Below, piece by piece: positions 27,006-36,146 of a DNA stretch of 64,000 nt (position 1 is the first letter of the stretch; every line of letters begins with the position of its first letter). The stretch lies in contig JAKSPC010000001.1 of NCBI GenBank assembly GCA_024405155.1, positions 124,001-188,000 of the forward strand, in the 5' to 3' direction. The stretch comes from Lachnospiraceae bacterium (lineage in GTDB: Bacteria > Bacillota > Clostridia > Lachnospirales > Lachnospiraceae). Below the pieces are notes generated by a model. It was not told where the DNA came from and ran no database searches. It saw only the letters and a list, made by a program, of their open reading frames with translations. The position numbers and the translations under genes were made by a program.

Positions 27006-29806
27006 AGATCGGTTTCTGCCCGCCGGGGGCCGCTGAAACCGGAAGTACGGTCACTTTTGAGATCAGAGCGGACAGTGCGGTATCGGCAGTCCTTCGCATC
27101 TGGGATGATGAAGAAGGTGAAAACAGAGTGCAGATGGAGCGAAGAGGTGAAAACTTTTTCGCTTCTGTTCGTATGCCGTCTTCCGGGAGACTTCTGTGGT
27201 ATTTCTTTTTCTTTACGGAGGAAAACGGAAACACGGAAGAGTTCCATCCGGAAGAAGGCGGGGATTTCCAGCTGACGGTCTTCAAGCCCTTTACGGTGCC
27301 GGAGTGGTACAAAAACGGCATTGCCTACCAGATCTTCCCCGATCGGTTCTGTAAGGACGAAGCAGCGGCCGGGAGAGCTTCTTCTCTGGGCATCACCTTA
27401 AAGAAATGGGGCACGCCGCCGGTCTATGACAAAGAAGAAAACGGAGATATCAGAAGCTGGGATTTCTACGGCGGAAGCCTTAACGGGATCCGGGAGAAAC
27501 TTCTGTATCTTAAGAGTCTTAACGTGACGGTGATCTATCTGAATCCCATCTTCAGGGCCGTATCCAATCACCGGTACGATACCTGCGATTATTTTCAGAT
27601 CGATCCCCTTCTGGGGACAGAACAGGATTTCCGCGAGCTTTGCCGGGAGGCGAAGGAAGCGGGGATCCACATCATCCTGGACGGCGTTTTCAGCCATGTG
27701 GGAAAAGACAGCGTCTATTTCAAAGACGAAAAGTGCCGCTCCTGGTTTACGTTTGACGGTTCCGAAGCAGGGTATCAGTGCTGGTGGGGCGTAAAAGACC
27801 TGCCGGAAGTAAACGAGATGGACCCGGGATTTACGGAACTGATCTGCGGAGAAAAGGGCGTGATCCGTTACTGGCTGGAACGGGGCGCGGACGGATTCCG
27901 CCTGGACGTGGCGGACGAACTGCCGGATAGCTTTATCCGGCTGATACGAAAGGCCGTGAAGTCCTGCGGGGAAGACAAACTTCTCATCGGCGAGGTGTGG
28001 GAGGACGCTTCCAATAAAGTGAGCTACGGTGAAAAGCGCCGGTTCCTCATGGGAGAGGAGCTGGACAGCGTGATGAATTACCCCTTCCGCAGCATGGCCA
28101 TTGATTTCGCCATGCACAGGATCGGCTCGGATGCCTTCCTGAAAGAATACCGGAAGCTGGAAAACCACTACCCGAAAGAAAGCTTCTACGGCGCCTTCGA
28201 TCTGCTGGGAAGCCATGACAGAAGAAGGATCCTTACGGAAGTGGACGGGATCCGGGAGAGAGTGAAGTTCCTGTCTGTCCTTTCCTATACACTTCCCGGC
28301 GTGCCGGTGATCTATTACGGAGACGAACGGGGCTTAAGAGGCGGTGCCGATCCCGAAAACAGAGGCTGCATGGACTGGAGCGAAACGGCAGATCTGGACA
28401 TGGAATACCATTACCGGATGCTGGGCCTTTTGTATAAAGAACACCCCGTGCTGTGCGGGGGAGGATTCGCGCCCGTGGATCTTTCGGACGAAGACGTGCT
28501 GGCTTTTCTGCGATATGACGCGTCGGAGCAGATCCTTGTGGTGATCAACCGGCATTTTTCCGAAACGAAGAAGTGTTTCTATGAGACGGATGCTGCAGAG
28601 GGATTTGACCTGCTGCACTCGGTACCGCATAAGGTGCAGGACGGAAGGCTTCGGCTGGAGCTCGCTCCCTTAAGTGCACAGGTGATCCTTCTGGAGGAGA
28701 AAAAAACAGAGAAAACCAAATTGGAACGGAAACTGGGCGTGATCTGCGCGCTGTCCTCCGTCCCCGGAGGGAAGCTGGGAAAAGGTGCCAGAGAGTTTGT
28801 GGATTTCCTGGCGGATGCCGGCATCGGCATCTGGCAGATGCTGCCCATCCACCCCAGAGGTCTGGGCAACTCCCCCTATCTGTCCCCCTGCGTTTTTAAA
28901 GGAAGCGACGAATACCTGGAGCCGACAGAACCGGAGAAGGATTTTGAGGAGCAATGGGCGGAGCTTCGCGCTTACGCGCACGAAAAAGGAATCCGGCTGG
29001 TGGGGGATATCCCCATCTACGTGGATCCGGCCGGGGAAGACGTGAAGAATGCCCCGGAGTATTTCCAGCTGGACGGGGACGGGCATCTGAAGTTCCGTGC
29101 CGGTGTGCCGCCGGATTATTTCCAGAAGGACGGCCAGGACTGGGGAAATCCCCTGTACGACTGGGAAAAAATGAAGGAAGATAACTATCGCTGGTGGATC
29201 CGGCGCATCGGTTTCTGCAGCAGGCTCTTTGATACCATCCGCCTGGATCATTTCCGTGCCTTCAGCGCCTATTACGCCATTCCCCGTGGAAAGACCGCGA
29301 AGGAGGGTGCCTGGCTGAAAGGCCCGGGGATGGATCTCTTCCGGGAAATAAAAAAACAGCTCCCCGGGACCCGTTTTATTGCGGAGGACCTGGGAAGCCT
29401 GGATAACGGCGTGTTTGATCTTCTGTATCTTTCCGGCATCCCCGGAATGAACGTGTGGCAGTTTTCCGCGGAGGAAATGCTGGTCATGACGCCGGAGGAA
29501 CAGCAGGATAGGATCTTCTATTCCGGCACCCACGACAACGAGACGCTGAAGGGATACTGCGAGTGGATGTATCCCGGGGAGGACGCGGATGCAAAGTGCG
29601 ATGAGATCATGGAGACGCTCTGCGAAACTCATGCGCCCTGGGTCATCTTCCAGCTGCAGGATTTTCTGCACCTGGGAAATGAGGCAAGAATGAACGTGCC
29701 CGGCACCGTGGGGGACAACTGGACCTGGCAGGCGGAGAAAAAAATGCTCACGCCCCGTCTTGCCGCAAAGATCCGTTCCCTGGCAGAACGCACGAAAAGG
29801 AAATGA
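27002..29806 (+). CDS. Fused GH13 alpha-amylase/pullulanase-type enzyme and GH77 4-alpha-glucanotransferase
   Basis: One 934-residue chain joins two glycoside hydrolases. The first half has an N-terminal beta domain, then a GH13 barrel with FRLDVADE (D302), IGEVWED (E331) and LGSHDRRRI (D406), most like neopullulanase/cyclomaltodextrinase enzymes. From about residue 600 a GH77 (MalQ) domain follows: WQMLPIHPRGLGNSPYLSP, TIRLDHFRAF (D749), FIAEDLGSL (E795), SGTHDNETLKGY (D845). The GH77 part is about 340 residues, shorter than a free MalQ, with the region after SPYLSP compacted. Together they could trim and rearrange limit dextrins left by GlgP. It is the last gene of the operon. Confidence 0.9.
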   Translation: MKIGFCPPGAAETGSTVTFEIRADSAVSAVLRIWDDEEGENRVQMERRGENFFASVRMPSSGRLLWYFFFFTEENGNTEEFHPEEGGDFQLTVFKPFTVPEWYKNGIAYQIFPDRFCKDEAAAGRASSLGITLKKWGTPPVYDKEENGDIRSWDFYGGSLNGIREKLLYLKSLNVTVIYLNPIFRAVSNHRYDTCDYFQIDPLLGTEQDFRELCREAKEAGIHIILDGVFSHVGKDSVYFKDEKCRSWFTFDGSEAGYQCWWGVKDLPEVNEMDPGFTELICGEKGVIRYWLERGADGFRLDVADELPDSFIRLIRKAVKSCGEDKLLIGEVWEDASNKVSYGEKRRFLMGEELDSVMNYPFRSMAIDFAMHRIGSDAFLKEYRKLENHYPKESFYGAFDLLGSHDRRRILTEVDGIRERVKFLSVLSYTLPGVPVIYYGDERGLRGGADPENRGCMDWSETADLDMEYHYRMLGLLYKEHPVLCGGGFAPVDLSDEDVLAFLRYDASEQILVVINRHFSETKKCFYETDAAEGFDLLHSVPHKVQDGRLRLELAPLSAQVILLEEKKTEKTKLERKLGVICALSSVPGGKLGKGAREFVDFLADAGIGIWQMLPIHPRGLGNSPYLSPCVFKGSDEYLEPTEPEKDFEEQWAELRAYAHEKGIRLVGDIPIYVDPAGEDVKNAPEYFQLDGDGHLKFRAGVPPDYFQKDGQDWGNPLYDWEKMKEDNYRWWIRRIGFCSRLFDTIRLDHFRAFSAYYAIPRGKTAKEGAWLKGPGMDLFREIKKQLPGTRFIAEDLGSLDNGVFDLLYLSGIPGMNVWQFSAEEMLVMTPEEQQDRIFYSGTHDNETLKGYCEWMYPGEDADAKCDEIMETLCETHAPWVIFQLQDFLHLGNEARMNVPGTVGDNWTWQAEKKMLTPRLAAKIRSLAERTKRK

Positions 29807-29808
29807 TC

Positions 29809-31155
29809 TCAGATCCCCTGTGCCATCATGGCATCGGCGATCTTCTGGAAAGCGGCCAGGTTGGCACCGGCTACCAGGTCATAGCCAAAACCGTACTTTT
29901 CGGCTTCCGCGGCAGAAGTATCGTGAATGCCGCACATGATGCGATGCAGGTTTTCGTCCACTTCTTCGGCAGTCCAGGAAAGACGCTCGGAGTTCTGACT
30001 CATTTCCAGACCGGATACCAGCACGCCGCCGGCGTTCACGGCCTTGGAGGGGGCAACGGTCACGCCCTCCGTGTTCCGTAAAAGCTCCAGTGCTTCCGCT
30101 GTGGTAGGCATGTTGGCCACTTCGACGTAGTATTTCGTGCCGTTTTCGAGGATCGCTTTTGCCGCGGCAAGGTCCACGTCGTTCTGCATGGCACAGGGCG
30201 TCACGATGTCGGCTTTCTGTTCCCAGGGCTTCTTTCCGGCGAAGAAGGGCACACCGAACTTTTCGGCATAGTCTTCCACGCGGTTTCTGCCGGAGGCACG
30301 CATGGTGAGCATGTATTCGATTTTTTCTTCCGTGGCAATGCCTTCCGGGTCATAGATGTAGCCGTCGGGACCGGAGAGCGTAACGGCCATGGCGCCCTCT
30401 TCCAAAAGCTTTTTGCATACGCCCCAGGCCACGTTTCCGAAGCCGGAAACGGCCACTCTCTTTCCTTTGATACTGTCGCCTTCATGCGCCAGCACGGATT
30501 CCAGGTAGTACACGGCGCCGTACCCTGTGGCCTCCGCACGGATCTCAGAGCCGCCGAAGGCGAGGGATTTTCCCGTGAGGACGCCGGGCTGGAAGTCGCC
30601 GCATATCCTTCTGTACTGGCCGAAAAGATAGCCGATCTCTCTGCCGCCCACGCCCAGGTCTCCTGCGGGCACATCCAGATGGGGTCCGATGTGACGGTAG
30701 AGCTCCGTCATGAAAGACTGGCAGAAACGCCGTACTTCATCTTCGGACTTTCCGTTGGGATCAAAATCGGAACCGCCTTTGGCACCGCCCATAGGAAGGG
30801 TGGTGAGACTGTTCTTGAAGGTCTGCTCGAACCCCAGGAACTTCATGATGGAAAGATTTACGGAAGGGGCAAAGCGAAGCCCTCCTTTAAAGGGACCGAT
30901 GGCGCCGTTGAACTGCACCCGGTAGCCGCGGTTTACATGTGTCTGACCGCAGTCATCCACCCAGGGCACACGGAATTCGATAGTCCGTTCCGGCTCCAGC
31001 ATTTTTTCCAGAAGGGCTGCTTTTTCATATTCCGGGTGGGCATCCACCAGAGGACTTATGGAAGAAAGCACTTCTTCCGCCGCCTGTAAAAACTCCGGTT
31101 CCCCGGCGTTTTTTTCTTTTAATTCCTTCAAAACTCTCTCAATGTATGCGTTCAT
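29809..31155 (-). CDS. gdhA: Glutamate dehydrogenase, hexameric type
   Basis: The 448-residue protein catalyses reductive amination of 2-oxoglutarate to glutamate. It has the substrate-binding GPFKGGLRFAPSVN and the LPMGGAKGGSDFDP motif with the catalytic lysine, VPAGDLGVGGREIGYLFGQ, and the nucleotide-binding VAVSGFGNVAWG. Sequence and length fit the NADP-preferring class I enzymes, though cofactor choice is an inference. The gene converges with the GH13-GH77 gene with only 2 bases between stops. Confidence 0.95.
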   Translation of the reverse strand: MNAYIERVLKELKEKNAGEPEFLQAAEEVLSSISPLVDAHPEYEKAALLEKMLEPERTIEFRVPWVDDCGQTHVNRGYRVQFNGAIGPFKGGLRFAPSVNLSIMKFLGFEQTFKNSLTTLPMGGAKGGSDFDPNGKSEDEVRRFCQSFMTELYRHIGPHLDVPAGDLGVGGREIGYLFGQYRRICGDFQPGVLTGKSLAFGGSEIRAEATGYGAVYYLESVLAHEGDSIKGKRVAVSGFGNVAWGVCKKLLEEGAMAVTLSGPDGYIYDPEGIATEEKIEYMLTMRASGRNRVEDYAEKFGVPFFAGKKPWEQKADIVTPCAMQNDVDLAAAKAILENGTKYYVEVANMPTTAEALELLRNTEGVTVAPSKAVNAGGVLVSGLEMSQNSERLSWTAEEVDENLHRIMCGIHDTSAAEAEKYGFGYDLVAGANLAAFQKIADAMMAQGI

Positions 31156-31229
31156 GGCTGGCTCCTGATGATTAATTATAATTTATAAGTTATGATATAA
31201 ATAGTTACACATATATCTTACAGCCAGCT

Positions 31230-31257
31230 ATTTTACCACTTTATACCGTAAAAGCAA
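31230..31257 (-). promoter_or_regulatory. Candidate gdhA promoter
   Basis: On the minus strand TTGCTT (31252-31257) and TAAAAT (31230-31235) are 16 bases apart, about 75 bases before the gdhA start, in a very A+T-rich stretch. Other TATAAT-like words nearby make this choice uncertain. Confidence 0.35.
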
Positions 31258-31344
31258 TAGTTAAAATAACTAAAAAATTATTTTACGCCGCGAATTTTTG
31301 AGAAAAAACGACAAGGCGGAAAGCTAAAAAGGTCGTATTAGTGG

Positions 31345-32382
31345 TTACTTGTTTTCCAGCACGATCTTGATGAGCTTTCCGTCTCCGTTATTGTCCAGCA
31401 TGCGGAATGCTTCGTCGCCTCTTGCCATGGGCAGATGCAGAGAGATCACAGGGGAAACGTCCACTTTCTTTTCAGAAAGAAGTTTTACGCAGTCGCAGAA
31501 ATCCCGGTAGGAATAGATGTAGTTTCCTTTGATGGTAAGTTCTTTTGTCACCACGTACTGCATGTTGATGGAGACCATCTTCGCCGCGTTGCCGATCCAT
31601 ACAGAAAGTCCCGCGGGACGAAGCGCATCCACGGCAGATTGCGCCGTGGGAGAGATGCCTACGGCTTCCACGGAGATATCGCACATCTTCCCGCCGGTCT
31701 TTTCGGCAACGGCTTTTTCAAAGTCGCCGCAGGAAGAAGGATCGATCACGTCGTCAGCTCCCATCTTTCCGGCAAGGTCAAGGCGGATCCTGCTCATGTC
31801 ACTTACAATGACGTGTTTTGCTCCGCGGCATTTGAGCCAGATAAGCGCCATCATGCCGATGGTGCCGGCACCCACCAGAAGGATGTTTTCAGCAGCGGCA
31901 AGCTCTTCGTCGCTGATCTTGTTTATTGCGTGATAGGCCACGGCAGCAGGCTCCGCCAGGGAGGCGATGTCTGCGGAAGCGCCCTCATAGGGAATGAGAT
32001 ACTGCTCCTTCACGCACACAAACTCCGTCATGGCTCCATCGTAATCCAGAACGCCCAGGAAATTGGCGTTGGGGCAGATGTTCACTTTGCCGGAGAGGCA
32101 GGTGGGGCAGACGCCGCAGAAAAACTTGGGGAAGATGGCCACGGTGGTGCCCGGTTCCATCTTGCCGCCTGCAACCGGCTTTTTTACAATGGTACCGGCA
32201 CATTCGTGACCCATGATCATGGGCGCAACGCGGCGGCCGGTCTTTCCTTTGTAGCCTTCGTAATCGGACCCGCACACACCGCAGGCATCGATCTTTACCA
32301 GATATTCATCTTCTTTCGGCTCGGGCACGGGGATGTCACGCATCTCCATGTGGTCGTCGCCAACATAATAAACGGCTTTCAT
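31345..32382 (-). CDS. Zinc-dependent medium-chain alcohol/polyol dehydrogenase
   Basis: The MDR-family protein of 345 residues has the catalytic zinc ligands in ACGVCGSD and GHECAG, four structural-zinc cysteines (CGVCPTCLSGKVNIC) and a Rossmann NAD site (ILLVGAGTIGMMAL). It would oxidise a sugar alcohol or related hydroxyl using NAD(P). I start at ATG 32382 since MKAVYYVG matches the family's N-terminus; a GTG at 32400 is possible and neither has a strong ribosome site. It is the last gene of the GntR-linked sugar operon, so its substrate may be a polyol or sugar acid feeding the transketolase pair. Confidence 0.87.
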   Translation of the reverse strand: MKAVYYVGDDHMEMRDIPVPEPKEDEYLVKIDACGVCGSDYEGYKGKTGRRVAPMIMGHECAGTIVKKPVAGGKMEPGTTVAIFPKFFCGVCPTCLSGKVNICPNANFLGVLDYDGAMTEFVCVKEQYLIPYEGASADIASLAEPAAVAYHAINKISDEELAAAENILLVGAGTIGMMALIWLKCRGAKHVIVSDMSRIRLDLAGKMGADDVIDPSSCGDFEKAVAEKTGGKMCDISVEAVGISPTAQSAVDALRPAGLSVWIGNAAKMVSINMQYVVTKELTIKGNYIYSYRDFCDCVKLLSEKKVDVSPVISLHLPMARGDEAFRMLDNNGDGKLIKIVLENK

Positions 32383-32428
32383 AGATTTCTGCCCGCGCAC
32401 GAAACGATCAACGCAGGCTTCTCCTTTC

Positions 32429-33322
32429 TTATTTCTCGCGTCTTACGTCTGTCCCGGAAAGGGACTCGTAATAGCGCACCAGAGAGCTGTGGTCCTCAGT
32501 CTCGTAACCGTTTGCTTTCAGCCACTGCATCATTTCCATGACGGAAGAAGTCAGCGGAAGCGGAGCGCCTACGGTATGGGCGGTGTCAATGGCGTTGTTC
32601 AGATCCTTGATGTGCAGGTTGATGCGGAAACCGGGCTTGAAGTTGCCGTCCATCATCATGGGCGCCTTGGCGTCCATCACAGTGCTGCCGGCAAGACCGC
32701 CGCGGATGGCCTGATAAATAGCCTCCGGCTTTACGCCTGCCTTCTTTCCCAGCACCAGTGCTTCCGAAACGGCGGCAATGTTGGCGGCCACGATGACCTG
32801 GTTGGCCAGCTTGGTGGTGTTGCCGGCACCGATGTCACCGCACAGCGTCACGGAAGAACCCATGACAGCCAGGATGTCTTTCACCTTGTTGAAAACTTCT
32901 TCTTTGCCGCCTGCCATGATGGCAAGAGTGCCGTCGATGGCTTTGGGCTCTCCTCCGGAAACGGGGGCGTCTATCATGAAACAGCCCTTCTTTTCCACTT
33001 CGGCGCAGATCTCCCGGGAAGCGATGGGATTAATGGAGCTCATGTCCACGAAAATGGTACCGGGCTTTGCGCCGAACAGCGCGCCGTCAGTCCCCAGCAC
33101 TGCTTCCTTCACCTGGGGAGAGTTGGGGACCATGGTGATGACCACGTCCGCGAAAGCAGCCACGTCTCTGTTGCTTTTTCCTTCCAGAGCGCCGGCGGAA
33201 ACAACTTCGTCCACACCTGCCTTTACGATATCAAATGCCTTTACTTCGTATCCTGCCTTTAAGAGGTTCTTTGCCATGGGCTTTCCCATGATGCCCAGAC
33301 CGATAAATCCGATTTTCTGCAT
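32429..33322 (-). CDS. garR: 2-hydroxy-3-oxopropionate reductase-like NAD(P) oxidoreductase
   Basis: This 297-residue beta-hydroxyacid dehydrogenase has the N-terminal IGFIGLGIMGKPMAKNLLKAG cofactor motif, the substrate loop FVDMSSINPIASREI, APVSGGEPKAIDGTL and a catalytic-lysine motif NTTKLANQ. These match GarR, which reduces tartronate semialdehyde to glycerate. The ATG at 33322 sits 6 bases after AAAGGAGA. The symbol is by family resemblance; 3-hydroxyisobutyrate dehydrogenase relatives are hard to separate by eye. Confidence 0.82.
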   Translation of the reverse strand: MQKIGFIGLGIMGKPMAKNLLKAGYEVKAFDIVKAGVDEVVSAGALEGKSNRDVAAFADVVITMVPNSPQVKEAVLGTDGALFGAKPGTIFVDMSSINPIASREICAEVEKKGCFMIDAPVSGGEPKAIDGTLAIMAGGKEEVFNKVKDILAVMGSSVTLCGDIGAGNTTKLANQVIVAANIAAVSEALVLGKKAGVKPEAIYQAIRGGLAGSTVMDAKAPMMMDGNFKPGFRINLHIKDLNNAIDTAHTVGAPLPLTSSVMEMMQWLKANGYETEDHSSLVRYYESLSGTDVRREK

Positions 33323-33358
33323 GATCTGTCTCCTTTCAGACTTTATCATTCTGCGCCT

Positions 33359-33526
33359 CGATGTGTTATGCACCGCAAGCGCTGCTGCTACATTTTTCGA
33401 TTTTCTAAGCTTTCCTGCGTCCTACGTAAACGCCCCCGGGCACCCCATCCCAGGGGCACTCCGTACTTGGAAAGCTTAAAAATCTGAAAAGCCTTCGCAA
33501 TGCGCATGCTCGTGCATAACGCATCG
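33359..33526. repeat. 168-bp nested inverted-repeat element
   Basis: The outer arms, 33359-33373 and 33512-33526, match at 14 of 15 positions (CGATG.GTTATGCAC). Inside, 33399-33415 and 33469-33484 pair over 16 positions with a single bulged C (GATTTT.TAAGCTTTCC). The centre is G+C-rich with GCCCC/GGGGC halves. The whole could fold into one long hairpin. It lies in the 222-base gap between two co-directional genes of the sugar operon. It may be a MITE-like element or an RNA structure controlling downstream expression; I see no target-site duplication. Confidence 0.65.
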
Positions 33527-33544
33527 CGTCGGATACCTGCTGAA

Positions 33545-34474
33545 TTACTGCACCAAGCCTGCGGCACGCCGTGCGATGTCTTCCGGTGTCAGTCCGTATT
33601 CCTGCAGCATGAGTTCATAGTTTTCGGCAGAGGTGCCGAATCTGTCTTCCACGCCAATAAGTTCCGCAGGAAGGGGTCCCTTTGCCATGGCCTTCTGGAT
33701 GGCTGCGCCAAGGCCGCCGAAGACGCTGTGTTCCTCCACAGTGACAACGGCCTTCATGCCTTTTGCAAGCTCACGTACCTTTTCCGCATCCAGCGGTTTA
33801 ATAGTGCTCACGTTGACCACCTTCGCGCGGATGCCTTTCTTTTCCAGAATCTTTGCTGCTTCCAGGGACTGATACACCATGTATCCGGTGGCAAAGATCA
33901 CCAGGTCCGTGCCTTCCCGCATCACGCTCATCTTTCCGATGTGGTATTCTTCCGACGGTTCTGTCAGAACGGGGATATCGTTTCTGTTCACACGGATGTA
34001 GCAGGGACCGGCAAGTTCTGCCGCTGCCTTTACCATCTTTTCGGTCTCCACTGCGTCCACGGGGGAGAGCACGGTCATGTGGGGCAGTACCTGCATGATG
34101 GCGATATCATCGATGGACTGGTGAGTCTTGCCGTCACCGTAATCGGAAAGTCCCGCGGAGGAACCGCAGATCTTTACGTTTGCTTCCGGAATGCAGATGG
34201 AAGAGCGGATCTGATCGTAGGGGCGCCCGGTGGAAAATACCGCGAAGGAATTCACAAAGGGGATCTTTCCCGCAAAGGCAAGGCCTGCGGCGGTGGAGAG
34301 CATGTTCTGCTCTGCAATGCCCATCTGGAAATACCGCTCCGGAAATTCTGCTCCGAAAAGCTTTGACATGGTGGAATTCCCCAGGTCTGCTTCCAGAACG
34401 ACCACGTTTCTGTTTTCTTCACCCAGTTTCTTTAAAGCCTCGCCATAGGCCATTCGGCAGTTTTTCAGCTCCAT
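33545..34474 (-). CDS. Transketolase, C-terminal subunit
   Basis: The 309-residue protein holds the pyrimidine-binding and C-terminal domains of transketolase: VVLEADLGNST, the catalytic glutamate region FQMGIAEQNMLSTAAGLA, GLSDYGDGKTHQSIDDIA and the late VVTVEEHSVFGGLG. It needs the N-terminal subunit encoded one base upstream. The pair moves two-carbon units between sugar phosphates. Being in a GntR-controlled operon points to a catabolic, substrate-induced pair and not the housekeeping enzyme. Confidence 0.92.
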   Translation of the reverse strand: MELKNCRMAYGEALKKLGEENRNVVVLEADLGNSTMSKLFGAEFPERYFQMGIAEQNMLSTAAGLAFAGKIPFVNSFAVFSTGRPYDQIRSSICIPEANVKICGSSAGLSDYGDGKTHQSIDDIAIMQVLPHMTVLSPVDAVETEKMVKAAAELAGPCYIRVNRNDIPVLTEPSEEYHIGKMSVMREGTDLVIFATGYMVYQSLEAAKILEKKGIRAKVVNVSTIKPLDAEKVRELAKGMKAVVTVEEHSVFGGLGAAIQKAMAKGPLPAELIGVEDRFGTSAENYELMLQEYGLTPEDIARRAAGLVQ

Positions 34475-34475
34475 G

Positions 34476-35312
34476 TCACACCCCCTCCTTCATCTTCCGG
34501 ATGAGTTCTTTTGCCTGCGCATATTCTTCTTCGGTCATGGCGGCGTTGTGATATCTGGCAGTACCTTCGGCAAAGTCGAAACCCTTGCCCTTTATGGTTT
34601 TCGCCAGGATCATGGTGGGCTTTCCCTTCACCGTTTCCGCCTCATCGAGGGCATCCAGGATGGCCTCCATGTCATGTCCGTCGATCTCGATCACATGCCA
34701 GCCGAAACTTTCCCATTTGGCTTTCAGATCACGGATGGGGAAGATCTTTTCCGTAGCGTCGGTGGCCTGGATGCCATTCCGATCAATGATGGCACACAAA
34801 TTTTCGGCCTTAAAGTTGGGTGCTGCCATGGCTGCTTCCCATACCTGACCTTCTGCCAGTTCACCGTCACCAAGCACGCAGTAAACGCGCACATCCGGAT
34901 CGTCCAGCCGGCAGCCCAGTGCCATACCCAGAGATACAGAAAGTCCCTGACCCAGGGAACCCGTCACGGCTTCAATGCCGGGAATGCTCACGTCAGGATG
35001 TCCCTGCAGAAGTCCGTGCAGGGTCTTCACGTTTTTGAATTCTTCTTTGCTGAAATATCCGAGTTCCGCAAGACAGGCGTACTGTGCCAGCACGGCGTGA
35101 CCCTTGCTGAATATCAGACGGTCTCTGCGGGGATCCTTCGGGTCCCGGAATACCTTCATTTTGCCGAAATACAGCGCCGCCGTCACATCCGCGATAGAGG
35201 AACTTCCGCCCAGATGTCCCACCTTGCCGGCGGGGATCATCTCCACGATGTCCTCCCGAATGTCAGCGGCTCTTCTTTTCAGCTCTCTGATCTTTTCAGA
35301 TGAACATGACAT
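34476..35312 (-). CDS. Transketolase, N-terminal subunit
   Basis: The 278-residue protein carries the TPP-binding half: GKVGHLGGSSSIADV, SKGHAVLAQY, GSLGQGLSVSLGMALG and the pyrophosphate motif LGDGELAEGQVWEAAMAAPNF ending in IIDRN. I start at 35312, right after GGAGGTC; the frame runs 13 codons further up, but that would put the ribosome site inside the gene. It is followed by its partner subunit with one base between. Two palindromes upstream (35360-35391) may bind the GntR regulator. Confidence 0.92.
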   Translation of the reverse strand: MSCSSEKIRELKRRAADIREDIVEMIPAGKVGHLGGSSSIADVTAALYFGKMKVFRDPKDPRRDRLIFSKGHAVLAQYACLAELGYFSKEEFKNVKTLHGLLQGHPDVSIPGIEAVTGSLGQGLSVSLGMALGCRLDDPDVRVYCVLGDGELAEGQVWEAAMAAPNFKAENLCAIIDRNGIQATDATEKIFPIRDLKAKWESFGWHVIEIDGHDMEAILDALDEAETVKGKPTMILAKTIKGKGFDFAEGTARYHNAAMTEEEYAQAKELIRKMKEGV

Positions 35313-35359
35313 AAGAATGACCTCCATTTTCATGCATACCCGCTTCATCAACCTGTATG

Positions 35360-35391
35360 CTTGTATTACAAGTTAGAGTATACCATACTCT
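35360..35391 (-). promoter_or_regulatory. Two operator-like palindromes before the transketolase genes
   Basis: CTTGTATTACAAG (35360-35372) and AGAGTAT-ACC-ATACTCT (35375-35391) lie side by side between gntR and the transketolase genes. The first resembles the TTGTA/TACAA sites used by FadR-type GntR proteins. On the minus strand they overlap a weak promoter, TTGAGA then TGTAAT with 18 bases between. The neighbouring GntR protein is the natural candidate to bind them. Confidence 0.6.
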
Positions 35392-35411
35392 CAACCAATG
35401 TCCAGAATAAA

Positions 35412-36101
35412 TTACTGCATCGCCTTTTCGTTCGCCGTCAGATGTTCCCGCATCGCGGTCTCTGCTTTTTTGCTGTCGTGGGCGGCAATGGCATCCATGA
35501 GCTTCCGGTGGTATTTTTTCGCGTAGCCGAATCCCAGTTTCATGACCGTCTCTTCCATGGCAACGCTCAAAAGATCCCACAGCACCTCATATACCGTGAC
35601 CATAAGAGAATTATTGGATGCCCGGGCAATGGCCATGTGAAAATCCATGTCCAGGGAGGAATACTCTTTTAAAGCGGAACGTTCCGCCGCTTTGAGCTGA
35701 CGCTCGTAAATATCGGAAAGCGTTCTCACCTGATCCTCTGTGGCATTCTTTGCGGCAAGACCGGCTGCCGGTACCTCTATGGCACGGCGGAACTCCAGCA
35801 CTTCCGTAAGGTTGTGGGGACGGAGCAGGGCACCGGGAGTGAGAGCTACCTTTACGGCCTGTCCCATGTTTTCTCCGCACACGTAAGAACCGTCCGCCTG
35901 CCTGGTCTCAATGAGTCCCAGCACTGTGAGATTTTTTAAAGCAGGCCTTACGGAAGCACGGCTGACGCCAAGCTGCGCGCATAGCTCGTTTTCCGACGGG
36001 ATCTTGGTGCCCACGGGCCATTCGCCCCGGATGATCTGGTCTTTCAGCTGTTCAAACACCTGCTCGCTTACGGTCTGTTTTTTGATGGGAGTGACTGCCA
36101 T
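35412..36101 (-). CDS. GntR/FadR-family transcriptional regulator (FCD domain)
   Basis: The 229-residue protein has an N-terminal winged helix (IIRGEWPVGTKIPSENELCAQLGVSRASVRPALKNLTVLGLI), then an all-helical FCD ligand domain with the metal-site pattern DMDFHMAIARASNN and a late H in MREHLTANEKAM. FCD regulators usually sense carboxylates such as sugar acids. It lies just upstream of the transketolase-GarR-dehydrogenase genes on the same strand and most likely regulates them and itself. A palindrome array lies 46 bases before its start. Confidence 0.9.
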   Translation of the reverse strand: MAVTPIKKQTVSEQVFEQLKDQIIRGEWPVGTKIPSENELCAQLGVSRASVRPALKNLTVLGLIETRQADGSYVCGENMGQAVKVALTPGALLRPHNLTEVLEFRRAIEVPAAGLAAKNATEDQVRTLSDIYERQLKAAERSALKEYSSLDMDFHMAIARASNNSLMVTVYEVLWDLLSVAMEETVMKLGFGYAKKYHRKLMDAIAAHDSKKAETAMREHLTANEKAMQ

Positions 36102-36146
36102 ATCTCTGTGGTTCCTTTTCTGCTGCTTCTGCCGAAAACGATGCTC

